Of a stretch of DNA of 64,000 nt, positions 22,869 to 32,259 are shown piece by piece; within the stretch, counting starts at the first letter, position 1; each line of letters opens with the position of its first letter. Both the position numbers and the translations under genes were made by a program. The DNA is taken from positions 13,055,501 to 13,119,500 of the forward strand of contig JBAIAC010000006.1 of NCBI GenBank assembly GCA_037349315.1, written 5' to 3'. The notes beneath the pieces were generated by a model that worked only from the letters and a program-made list of their open reading frames with translations, was not told where the DNA came from and did not search any database. The stretch is from Chelydra serpentina (Eukaryota; Chordata; Testudines; Chelydridae).

Positions 22869-23056
22869 AAGATAGCGTCTACACAGTCACTGCACCACCC
22901 TAACCACACTGACATAAGCCCTATGCCTCTCCTGGAGGTGGAATTACTAGGTCGGTGTAGTAGGGCGGGAGCAAGGTTTTAGTGTAGACCATTGACATAA
23001 TTAGGTCAACGTAAGCTGCCTTACATTGACGTAACTCTATAGTGGAAACCGGACCA
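22869..23056. mobile_element. Harbinger-like MITE, diverged
   Basis: GCGTCTACACAGTCACTGCA at the left and TAACTCTATAGTGGAAACC at the right resemble the GTCTACACTGCACTG ends common to this family. The interior has CCTCTCCTGGAGGTGGA and AGGTCGGTGTAGTAGG modules. The ends are too diverged to define the target duplication. Confidence 0.45.
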
Positions 23057-23482
23057 TAGCCTGACAAAAGAAACGGAAGAGAGACAACAAATGGATTCCA
23101 TGATGTCTTTGCTGGGTGGAGCACTGGCTTTGCCAGGAGGAATTATGTCTTAACCTTTGCTTCTCTATGGTGCCTGCTAACCTAAGAATTTCCCAATACA
23201 CCCTACTCTGTTTTGAGTGGGCTGCCCGGCTGAGGTGCATTGGTCCCTGAAAAGTGTAAACATCATGAATCTATCTCAGTTGGACTTACTGGGAAGAGTT
23301 CACAGTGTGAAACAGGTTGTGCCGGAGCCCAGAGGCTCAGTCTCAGAGGCATTGAGGTTCAGTAGCCTACCTTTAAGGAAGTGTGGGGCCCAGGTACACT
23401 GAAGGAGTTCCTCCAAAGAACTGTTTAAAAACTGGGGTGCAGCACAGATACTGGATCCGTGAAGATGATCTAATCATCTCTT

Positions 23483-23655
23483 CTTGCCTTAAGAAGCGAC
23501 AAAGAGTTCTGTGGCACCTTATAGACTAACAGACGTATTGGAGCATAAGCTTTGGTGGGTGAATACCCACTTCGTCGGATGCATGCAGTGGAACTCTTTG
23601 TCGCTTCTACAGATCCAGACTAACACAGCTACCCCTCTGATACTTGCCTTAAGAA
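23483..23655 (+). mobile_element. PLE-tail foldback insertion, copy 3
   Basis: A perfect 13-bp target duplication, CTTGCCTTAAGAA (23483-23495 and 23643-23655), flanks a 147-base insert. A minus-sense arm runs from AAGCGACAAAGAG to CATGCATCCGACGAAG (reverse sense) and is joined to the plus-sense tail AACTCTTTGTCGCTTCTACA to CCCCTCTGATA. Here the sense arm is shorter, so the pairing region is CGACAAAGAGTT / AACTCTTTGTCG. On the minus strand it keeps CCGACGA, the GTGGGT/ACCCAC hairpin and CAAAGCTTATGCTCC. Confidence 0.8.
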
Positions 23656-23721
23656 TATATGAAACACATTCATCAATGTTTGAGATAAAAGGGATGACAT
23701 ACTAGAGGAGATCAATAGGGA

Positions 23722-23761
23722 TCTAGACATTACATGGATCTTCTAGACATTACATGGATCT
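23722..23761 (+). repeat. 20-bp tandem duplication
   Basis: TCTAGACATTACATGGATCT occurs twice in direct tandem with no spacer. Confidence 0.9.
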
Positions 23762-24319
23762 TCCACCCAGCAGCCCTTTCTCAGTCACCCCGACAGCGTT
23801 CACTCCTGTCATTTCAAGCTGATCAGGGCTGTTGCATAGGTCTTGTTTCCCTAAGAGGACAGCGGGAAGTTTGGTTTTAACCTGCCACATGCACCTTGCC
23901 TTGATGAAATTACTGAGAGGAGCCCTGGGCATTCAGATACACTAGGGTGATGGGCTGAGATACCACAGACAATAATTTAGACAGAAATCCAAGCAAAGTG
24001 TCTCAAAAGCACAGATCAGTGTAGAAATGCAGAGGGGATCAGCATGGAGCATTTGGAATAAACAGGACAGAGGAAGATGTGTGTATTTGGGGGGTGGGGG
24101 GAGAAGGGGTGGAGCATCTTCTGCTTCCCACTGATCTGCACATCTAAAATTAGTCAGGGAAATAAATAGTAAAATAGAGCTGAGCAAACCCCACCCAGCC
24201 CCATCCTTCAGCTGGCCTCCTCCCGCCCCCAACTACGGATCAGGAGACAGGCACGCATGCAACCTGCTCTCAACCAAGAGAAGCGAGTCTCATCCCGCAG
24301 GTCCTTGTCTGGACACACT

Positions 24320-25192
24320 CGATATATGGATCTAAAATTGGGAGCTGACACCCCCACCCCAAGTCGGTATCCCCAAGGGAGCTAGCACCGCCCCCCCCCC
24401 CCGATCGGTATCCCATGGGGCCAGAGTGGGGAGCCAGCACCGCCCCCCCATAGATCGGTATCCCCGGGGGCCAAAGGGGGGAGAGAAAATAACCGGCCCC
24501 GCGATATATCGGTATCCCGGGGGGGGGGGGGGGGAAGGAGCCGGCCCCGAGATATATCGGTATCCCCGGGGGCCAAAGCGGGGGGAGAAAATAACCGGCC
24601 CCGCGATATATCGGTATCTCCAGGGGCCAAAGCGGGTGGAGAAAATAACCGGCCCCGCGATATATCGGTATCCCCGGGGGGGGGGGGGGGGGAGTGGAGC
24701 CGGCCCCGAGATATATCGGTATCCCCGGGGGCCAAAGGGGGGGGGAGAAAATAACCGGCCCCGCGATATATCGGTATCCCCGGGGGGGGGGGGGGGGAGC
24801 CGGCCCCGCGATATATCGGTATCCCCCCGGGGGGTGGGGGGGGAGCCGGCCCCGCGATATATCGGTATCCCCCCGGGGGGGTGGGGGGGAGCCGGCCCCG
24901 CGATATATCGGTATCCCCCCGGGGGGGTGGGGGGGGGAGCCGGCCCCGCGATATATCGGTATCTCCAGGGGCCAAAGCGGGTGGAGAAAATAACCGGCCC
25001 CGCGATATATCGGTATCTCCAGGGGCCAAAGCGGGTGGAGAAAATAACCGGCCCCGCGATATATCGGTATCCCCGGGAGGGGGGGGGGGGAGTGGAGCCG
25101 GCCCCGAGATATATCGGTATCCCCGGGGGCCAAAGGGGGGGGGGAAATAACCGGCCCCGCGATATATCGGTATCCCCGGGGGGGGGGGGGGG
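24320..25192. repeat. GC-rich minisatellite with palindromic CGATATATCG core
   Basis: Fourteen units carry GATATATCGGTAT at 24504, 24552, 24606, 24660, 24711, 24766, 24811, 24857, 24903, 24951, 25005, 25059, 25109 and 25162, giving a period of 45-55 bases. Three or four decayed units precede them (24321-24460). Two unit types alternate. The long type has GGGCCAAAGCGGG and GAGAAAATAACCGGCCCC; the short type has a run of about 10-18 G. Each unit contains the perfect palindrome CGATATATCG or AGATATATCG. Open frames crossing it on both strands are repeat artefacts. The array ends about 36 bases from the inferred ENPP5 first-exon donor. Confidence 0.95.
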
Positions 25193-25199
25193 CAGTCAA

Positions 25200-25802
25200 G
25201 GGGGAGAGGGGCAGAGGGTGCGCGTACCTCAGCGTCTCAGTCACACGCTCCCGGCGGCAGGTGCACGAACTGTACCACTCCGAGTCTGCGTTGCTCCCTC
25301 AGCCCCGCCCCTTCATCTCCCAGAGCCCGCCCCTTCCCGGATAAGCCCCGCCTCCATCCCGCCTATTGTTTGGGCACTTCCTGTGCCCCTCTCCCAGCCC
25401 CCAATGGCCAGCGACGCTGTCAGTCACGTGTTGGGGAAGGGTGGTCGCGGGCGGGGCGGAAAGAGACGCGTGCGCACTTGGGAGAGCCGGCGACGGGGCC
25501 GGGCTGGCTGTTGCCATGGTGCTCCGGGCAGCAGGGCTCCTCAGGCCACGCCCACCCTCACCGGCCTGAGCCCTTCCTGGTCCTGCTCCTAGCCCCTCTC
25601 CCTGCACAGCCTGGGCTCCCCCGGGCGCTAGCGGCCCGTGAGCCCGTCGGGTGGCAGGGCCTGGCCCGGGACCCAGCGCATCGCCTCGGGCTGGGGGCCA
25701 AGCGGGACGTTGGCGAGCCCTGGGCGCTGCTCTGGCCATGCGGCCGAGTCGTTTGCAGCCGAACCCAGAGGCCAATGACAGTTCTGGGGCCCTGGGCCAG
25801 AG
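25200..25802 (-). promoter_or_regulatory. CpG-rich segment, candidate ENPP5 promoter and first exon
   Basis: This unique-looking CpG-dense block has GC boxes (CCCCGCCCC near 25303 and 25327, GGGCGGGGCGG near 25450), a CCAAT box (25401), an E-box CACGTG (25425-25430) and an ETS-like ACTTCCTG (25376). On the minus strand, CTGAG|GTACGC makes a fair splice donor at 25222-25228, so a non-coding first exon ending at 25228 could join the acceptor at 18936. That exon is inference: no transcript evidence is available. A divergent plus-strand transcript is equally possible from a CpG island. Confidence 0.5.
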
Positions 25803-26159
25803 CGAGTGGGCAGGGGCGGCTCTTACAATTCTGCCGCCCCAAGCAGGGGTGGCGGCGCCCCGCCCCCAACGCAGGCAGACGTAGCGGGGCCCCGCCCCCG
25901 ACGCAGGCAGCCATAGCGGGGCCCCGCCCCCGACGCAGGCAGTCCCATTCCGGAGCGGCAAGGGGACAGCAGCGGACCTGCCGCCCCTTTGCCGCCGCGG
26001 CAGACGAGACTGGAGCGGCAGTCCGAGTCCCGCGGCGGCGGGAAGAGCGGACCTGCAGCCGAATTGCCGTCGCGAGACTCGGACTGCCGCCCCCTTCTCA
26101 CCTGCCGCCCCAAGCATCAGCTTGGCAAGCTGGTGCCTGGAGCCGGCCCTGCCAGTGGG
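25803..26159. mobile_element. GC-rich hAT-like element
   Basis: Ends CAGGGGCGGCTCT (25811) and GGAGCCGGCCCTG (to 26151) are inverted repeats. They are flanked by CGAGTGGG (25803-25810) and CCAGTGGG (26152-26159), an 8-bp duplication with one mismatch. Inside are GCCGCCCCAAGCA terminal modules and tandem GGCCCCGCCCCCGACGCAGG units. Related elements lie at 26787-27268 and 54181-54484. Confidence 0.75.
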
Positions 26160-26390
26160 GCCCCTCCCGCCCTTTCTGTCTGGAACCCCCAGCCCCACCC
26201 CGGTCCTGCCGGGGAAATGGAGTCTGGGCGCTGGGGCTTCCCCCGCTCCGCCCGCCCCACGCTCCTGCCGGGGAGTGGGGTCGAGCTGCGCCCGGGGGCT
26301 TCCTCCGCTCCCCAGCAGGAGCGCCAGGCGGGGCAGGTCAGGGCGCCCAATTGGCCAGGGCCCTGTTGGCCCAGTGGCTAGTTTGCCACG

Positions 26391-26753
26391 CATAGGCGCC
26401 AACTCTGTGAGTGCACCGGGGCTGGAGCACCCACGGGGGAAAATTGGTGCTCCCCGCCCAGCTCACCTCCGCCTTGCCTCCTCCCCCCGAGGCGCCACCC
26501 CTTCGTTTTTCCCCCTCCCTCCAGGCTCGCCGGAATCAGCTGTGTGGCGGGCGACAAGCCTGGGAGGGAGGAGAAGCAGAGCAGCGGGGAAGGAGGGAGA
26601 GGTGAGCTGGGCGGGAGGGGGCGGCAGCGGTGGGTGCTCTGCTTCTCGCCCCTCCCTCCCAGGCTTGCAAGCGTACCCCGGGCGAGGAGGCCGGGGCAGG
26701 GATTTGGGGAATGGGTGGAATCGGGGCAGGAGGGGGGGTTGTGAGCACCTATG
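26391..26753. mobile_element. Probable GC-rich DNA transposon
   Basis: CATAGGCGCCAACTCTG at the left and GAGCACCTATG at the right are partly inverted, and the short motif TGCCAC occurs just outside both ends. The interior repeats CTGGAGCACCCACGGGG and TGCTCTGC modules. Family not assigned. Confidence 0.45.
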
Positions 26754-26786
26754 TGCCACTGGCAGAACCAGCTCCTCTTAGCCATG

Positions 26787-27268
26787 CCCAGAGCCAGGGC
26801 TGGCTCTAGGCACCAGCCTACCAAGCATGTGCTTGGGGCGGCACCTTAGGGGGGGCGGCACTCAGGGTTGTGCTTTTTTTTTTTCAAACGTTGCGGCCAG
26901 CTGGGAGAATGGGCCGGGGCCGGGCTGGCCGCCCGGCCCCCGGCACTCCGGCTGTGAGAGCGGGGCTGGGGCCAGGGCCTGGCTGGCTGTCCTGGCTGTG
27001 GAGCTCCGGCCATGGCCGGGAGGGCGGGACCCGGGCTGGGCTGGCCGCGGAGCTCCGGCTGTGGCTGGGAGGGCGGGGCCCGGGCCGGGCTGGCTGCCCT
27101 CCCCATGGAGCTCCGGCAGGGAGAGGCGCTGGTGGGGGGAGGGAATTGTTGCGGCGCAATACTGGGGGGGGGGGGTTCGGGAGGGGGGTTGGTTTGGGGG
27201 GGCGGCGCTTGGGGTGTTTTGGTTTTTTTTGCTTGGGGCGGCCAAATAGAGCCGGCCCTGCCCAGAGC
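26787..27268. mobile_element. GC-rich hAT-like element with perfect 8-bp duplication
   Basis: CAGGGCTGGCTCTAGG (26795) and TAGAGCCGGCCCTG (to 27260) are terminal inverted repeats inside CCCAGAGC (26787-26794, 27261-27268). Both ends also carry the subterminal GCTTGGGGCGGC module. The interior has repeated CGGGGCCGGGCTGGC and GAGCTCCGGC units. Long open frames on both strands reflect composition only. Confidence 0.85.
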
Positions 27269-27599
27269 CTCCCCTCCAGCAGCATGAGCCTGCCGACTCC
27301 ACTGCCCCAGGTCAGGGCCACGCATCTAACTCCTTTTAACAGACAGCTTGATAAAGGTATGGCGGGGTTGCCTGCACTAGCAGGAGCTTGGACTCAGTCC
27401 CCCAGGGGTGCCATACAGTGTTATGTGCGAGGGGGCAGTTTCTGGCTGGGATCCTGGATAAACCTGATTGAATTAAGTTTAATACCTTTGGGGTCCATTG
27501 TAGTGAAAATACAGTTGTTTATGTATTATTGTAGGGCTGTAGGTAACGTTTCCAGGAGACTCACTAATGTAAACCTTGGGGCAATGGTAGGACCATCAA

Positions 27600-28546
27600 A
27601 GAATCCTTTAGACCCATAGGTATGAAGTGGTCTCCTTTTCTTTCTCACTCTGCTCACACAGCAATGCTGTGGATTTCCTTGCTGCTGAAATTGCAACTTG
27701 TCCGTTACTCTCTGCCAGATTAGCAAGATCTCTCAGGTGGTAGATTCCATTTGATTTACTGAGTCTAAACACAGATTTTTCTCCCAGTAGCAGATAGGGA
27801 TAATGCAGAATCACATCCAGTTAAGGTGTGTACAGCAGGAAGTATCTTGCAGAAGTCAGAAGTGAGTGTGTCACAAATTGCATACACAGGTACAATAGGT
27901 GCTGTGATTGTACCTCCCTTGCCAGACTTAAATATGGTCGTCTTGGCCATGGCAGGGGTGCCAGATTTCTTGAGTGGCCTGAAGAAACTACATGCCCCAT
28001 AAGAATCAAGTGCATCTCTCACAGATCTCTCCATTTGTTCTTCACCAACATCTGCTATTTTCAGCACAGACTCTTGTACATCTGATGTTACATGCAGTCT
28101 AGTAGATATGTTGATAAGCACCTCTCGATGTGATTCAGGGTCAAATGGGTTTATCATATTGTTGATTACATGGTTGGCAAAAGCTGTAACCTGCTCTTCA
28201 TCCTTCTTCAGTGCAGAGGCAACGACTTGTTTGTGGACTGTCTTCGCTACTTCTTGTTAGGCGACTTCTATCTCATAGCTTTTGCATATTCACTCAGGAC
28301 ATGTCGTGTGGGGGTCCGTCTAACAAGGGCTGGATTCTTTTTGTCAGTCCTACAATCCCCTTTGAGTCTTTGAAGACAGTTTTCTCTGTTCCCGCAACAC
28401 TCCAAATGCCATTGAAAGAACCAGGTGTCTGACATACATTCCCCAGTCTCAAAGGCATCATGTACTTTCTCAGGGAGATTTAACATACCAAGAATGTAGA
28501 CTGATAGCCATATGGCATAGTGGGACCTGCCTTCAGTATGGAACAC
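27600..28546 (-). pseudogene. Broken copy of a multicopy, transposon-derived protein gene
   Basis: On the minus strand three pieces can be followed. First is a segment with the motif HYAIWLSVYILGML near 28520, ending TPTRHVLSEYAKAM (28268). After a frame change comes HKQVVASALKKDEEQVTAFA, then NMINPFDPESHREVLINIST and FFRPLKKSGTPAMAKTTIF. The last pieces are ILPAVHTLTGCDSA (27830) and, out of frame, HLRDLANLAESNGQVAIS and TALLCEQ. The H(A/T)LTGCD motif and the order of blocks match an uncharacterised multicopy protein family common in amniote and invertebrate genomes and usually treated as transposon-derived. At least two frame breaks and internal loss after the TGCDS motif show it is dead. 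Function is unknown, and the transposon class is not decided here. Confidence 0.6.
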
Positions 28547-28559
28547 TGTGTGTGTAAGG

Positions 28560-29520
28560 CATTAAGAGTTGAAATGAACTTAAACAGTAGAATCTTCTAG
28601 TCATAGTCGTGTTGCAGTGTTTCTGGAACTGTGCAAAAAATGACTGTCTCATTTTGGGTACCATATTTTCACCTCACCTACAGGCTTACGGCACCTTTGA
28701 ACAGCTCCACATCATACCTCATCTGAACATATATAAAATAAGCATGTAAATGATGTAAGATGTGGGTTTGTGTAGGGTAGGCACATTGAACTCCAAAAAT
28801 ATGGCAGCTTTTCAGAGAATTGTTGCATACCTGCACAGGCAGGGAACTGTTCACCCTGGAGATACCCTAGTCAGAAGGGAAAGTGACCAGAGGATGGATC
28901 TCCACCCAAGAGAAGTGATGGCCAAAGGAGTCAGAAACCTGAGGGTGAGTGCCTTTGCTGGACCACTGAAGGGAACGACATGTGCAGTTGTCCTGAACCG
29001 TGACATGTTCTTGTGAAGGCAGAGGAAGACTAGGATAGTCTCAGTTTAGAGGTCTAGACTTCCAGAGGAGCACTGGTGAATGTAGTGTGTAGGAAATGCT
29101 GCCAAATAAAGCTGCCAATGGCATTCATAACAGGAATTTGTCCCCCTTTCCTCCCCACACACATTTGCCCCTGCCCTTCCCTCTTCCCCCAAACCCAAGC
29201 AGAGCTGCGTATAACTTGGCATGGGAGGAGAACCAGAGGATCCATGGACTCCACTAGGGACTTTGCTATTGTCAGTCTATTTTATGTGGAAGGTGCTCAG
29301 GTCCAGACCTCAAAGATACATAGGCACCCATTTCCCATAGAAATCCCTTTGAGGATCTGGGCTACAGATATTGCTGTGATGGGTAGCAGGACAAACCCTA
29401 AAATGGACAGAATTAAGTAGAGTAGAAACTTTTCTGATTTGGATAAAATCTGACAATTACAAATTCCTATAAAGTCTTCAGAATTTCAAGGGGGAGGGAG
29501 AGTTTCCCTGAAGAGCTCAA
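28560..29520. other. No gene recognised
   Basis: About 1 kb between the broken transposon-derived gene and a MIR fragment. Short open frames here have no family resemblance. Confidence 0.4.
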
Positions 29521-29524
29521 AGCC

Positions 29525-29680
29525 TTTTACACAAACATGAATCCCTGTGAGGAAGCAAAGTGTCATTGTCCCCAGTTTACAGATAGGGAAATCAAGGCAG
29601 AATAGCTATAAGTGACTGCCCCCTCTGTGGAATGCCAGCTACTAGTAAACCAGTGTTTTTCTAGTCACAGCATAATACAG
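29525..29680 (+). repeat. MIR SINE fragment
   Basis: TGTCATTGTCCCCAGTTTAC, AGATAGGGAAATCAAGGCAG and AGTGACTGCCCCCTCTG follow the MIR core layout, diverged. Confidence 0.6.
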
Positions 29681-29824
29681 AGGTTGATTGATTGGTGGAA
29701 AATGTCCCCTCCCATTTACAATCAGCACTGTGCAGGGGTAATTTATTCGGATATTAATAATAATTAAGGGCACAGGGTTAAGGTATGACAAGAGTAACCT
29801 TAACTCTTGGTTTCCCTTTTTCCC

Positions 29825-32256
29825 TTTTTTGGAGGCCTGGGATTATTTCAAGTTAAAGTTGCAGAAGCTATCAGAAGCCTGTATCCCAAGAAAGGGGAAA
29901 CAATTCATAGGCAGGGGTTTTAGACCAAGCTGGATGAGGAAGCATCTCAGAGAGGTGATTAAGAAAAAACAGAAAGCATACAAGGAGTGGAAGATGGGAG
30001 GGATCAGCAAAGAAACCTACCTTATCGAGGTCAGAGCATGTAGGGATAAAGTGAGACAGGCTAAAAGGCATGTAGAATTGGACCTTGCAAAGGGAATTAC
30101 AACCAATAGTAAAAGGTTTTATAGCCATATAAATAGGAAGAAAACAAAGAAAGAAGAAGTGGGACCGCTAAACACTGAGGATGGAGTGGAGGTTAAGGAT
30201 AATCTAGGCATGGCCCAATATCTAAACAAATACTTTGCCTCAGTCTTTAATGAGGCTAATGAGGATCTTAGGAATAGTGGCAGCATGACAAATGGGAATA
30301 AGGATGGGGAGGTAGATATTACCATATCCGAGGTAGAAGCCAAACTTGAACAGCTTAATGAGAGTAAATCAGGCGGCCCAGATAATCTTCATCCAAGAAT
30401 ATTAAAGGAGCTGGCACATGAAATTGCAAGCCCATTAGCAAAATTTTTTAATGAATCTCTAAACTCAGGGGTTGTACCATTTGACTGGAGAATAGCTAAT
30501 ATAGTTCCTATTTTTAAGAAAGGGGAAAAAAGTGACCCGGGTAACTACAGGCCTGTTAGTTTGACATCTGTAGAATGCAAGGTCTTGGAAAAAATGTTGA
30601 AGGAGAAAGTAGTTAAGGACCTTGAGGTCAATGGCAATTGGGACAAATTACAACATGGTTTTACAAAAGGTAGATCGTGCCAAACCAACTTGATCTCCTT
30701 CTTTGAGAAAGTAACAGATTTTTTTAGATAAAGGAAATGCAGTGGATCTAATCTACCTCGATTTCAGTAAGGCATTTGATACAGTACCACATGAGGAATT
30801 ATTGGTTAAATTGGAAAAGATGGGGATCAATATGAAAATTGAGAGGTGGATAAGTAACTGGTTAAAGGGGAGACTACAGCGGGCCATACTGAAAGGTGAA
30901 CTGTCAGGTTGGCGGGAGGTTACTAGTGGAGTTCCTCAAGGTTCAGTTTTGGGACCAATTTTATTTAATCTTTTTATTACTGACCTCGGCACCAAAAGTG
31001 GGAGTGTGCTAATAAAGTTTGCAGATGACACAAAGTTGGGAGGTATTGCCAATTCAGAAAAGGATCGGGATATCCTACAGGAAGATCTGGATGACCTTGT
31101 AAACTGGAGTAATAGTAATAGGATGAAATTTAATAGTGAGAAGTGTAAGGTTATGCATTTAGGGATTAATAACAAGAATTTTAGTTATAAGCTGGGGACG
31201 CATCAGTTGGAAGTAACGGAAGCAGAGAAGGACCTCGGAGTCCTGGTTGATCACAGGATGACTATGAGTCGCCAATGTGATGTGGCCGTGAAAAAAGCTA
31301 ATGCGGTCTTGGGATGCATTAGGCGAGGTATTTCTAGTAGAGATAAGGAGGTGTTAGTACCGTTATACAAGGCATTGGTGAGACCTCATTTGGAATACTG
31401 TGTGCAGTTCTGCTCTCCCATGTTTAAGAAGGATGAATTCAAACTGGAACAGGTACAAAGAAGGGCCACTAGGATGATCCGAGGAATGGAAAACCTGTCG
31501 TATGAAGGGAGACTCAAGGAGCTTGGTTTGTTTACCTTAACCAAAAGAAGGCTGAGGGGAGATATGATTGCTCTCTTTAAATATATCAGAGGGATAAATA
31601 CCAGGGAGGGAGAGGAATTATTTCAGCTCAGTACCAATGTGGACACAAGAACAAATGGATATAAACTGGCCATCAGGAAGTTTAGACTTGAAATTAGACG
31701 AAGGTTTCTAACCATAGGAGGAGTGAAGTTCTGGAACAGCCTTCCAAGGGAAGCAGTGGGGGCAAAAGACCTATCTGGCTTCAAGATTAAGCTAGATACA
31801 TTTATGGAGGGGATGGTTTGATGGGATAACATGATCTTAGTCAGTGGTAAAATTGCCATCAGTGGTAAATAGGACCAATGGTCAATGATGGGATGTTAGA
31901 AGTTACTACAGAGAACTTTTTCCTGGGTTTCTGGCTGGTGAGTCTTGCCCACATGCTCGGGGTTCAGCTGATCGCCATATTTGGGGTCGGTAAGGAATTT
32001 TCCTCCAGGGGAGATTGGCAGAGGCCCTGGAGGTTTTTTGCCTTCCTCTGCAGCATGGGGCACGGGTCACTTACCAGAGGATCTCTGCATCTTGAAGTCT
32101 TTAAACCATGATTTGAGGACTTCAATAGCTGAGACATAGGTGAGAGGATTATTCCAGGAGTGGGTGGGTGAGATTCTGTGGCCTGCATTGTGCAGGAGGT
32201 CAGACTAGATGATCATAATGGTCCCTTCTGACCTTAAAGTCTATGAGTCTATTGAT
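29825..32256 (+). mobile_element. CR1 LINE, 5'-truncated, nearly open reverse transcriptase frame
   Basis: The CR1 ORF2 starts mid-protein near 29829 (AWDYFKLKLQKLSEACIPRK), so the endonuclease domain is missing. The reverse transcriptase follows: NYRPVSLTSVECKVLEKML, QHGFTKGRSCQTNLISFFEK, then [36 protein letters not shown] and the catalytic FADDTKL. It ends with the CR1 C-terminal block (FWNSLPREAVGAKDLSGF) to the stop at 31819-31821. A single frame change occurs at about 30720-30731, where a run of seven T probably replaces six. The 3' UTR runs to GACCTTAAAGTCTATGAGTCTATTGA near 32256. Compared with the other CR1 copies here it is little decayed and thus fairly young. Confidence 0.93.
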
Positions 32257-32259
32257 CGT

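Noticed and set aside
24320..25192. Regularly spaced repeats that could suggest a CRISPR array
   Set aside because: The units are contiguous tandem repeats without unique spacers, in a vertebrate genome with no cas genes.
25516..25569. Short plus-strand frame starting ATGGTGCTCCGGGCAGCAGG as a possible first coding exon
   Set aside because: No matching downstream exon, no conserved family and no known gene between ENPP5 and RCAN2.
24270..25592. Long open frames on both strands (over 200-388 codons) rich in RYIAGP or YIGIPG repeats
   Set aside because: They run straight through the minisatellite on both strands; the repeated peptide is a by-product of the DNA repeat.
25299..26402. GC-rich open frames of 340-367 codons beside the CpG island
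   Set aside because: They overlap hAT-like elements and exist on both strands; no domain is recognisable.
26827..27619. 249-codon plus-strand frame and its minus-strand counterparts
   Set aside because: Mostly inside the hAT-like element at 26787-27268; composition-driven.
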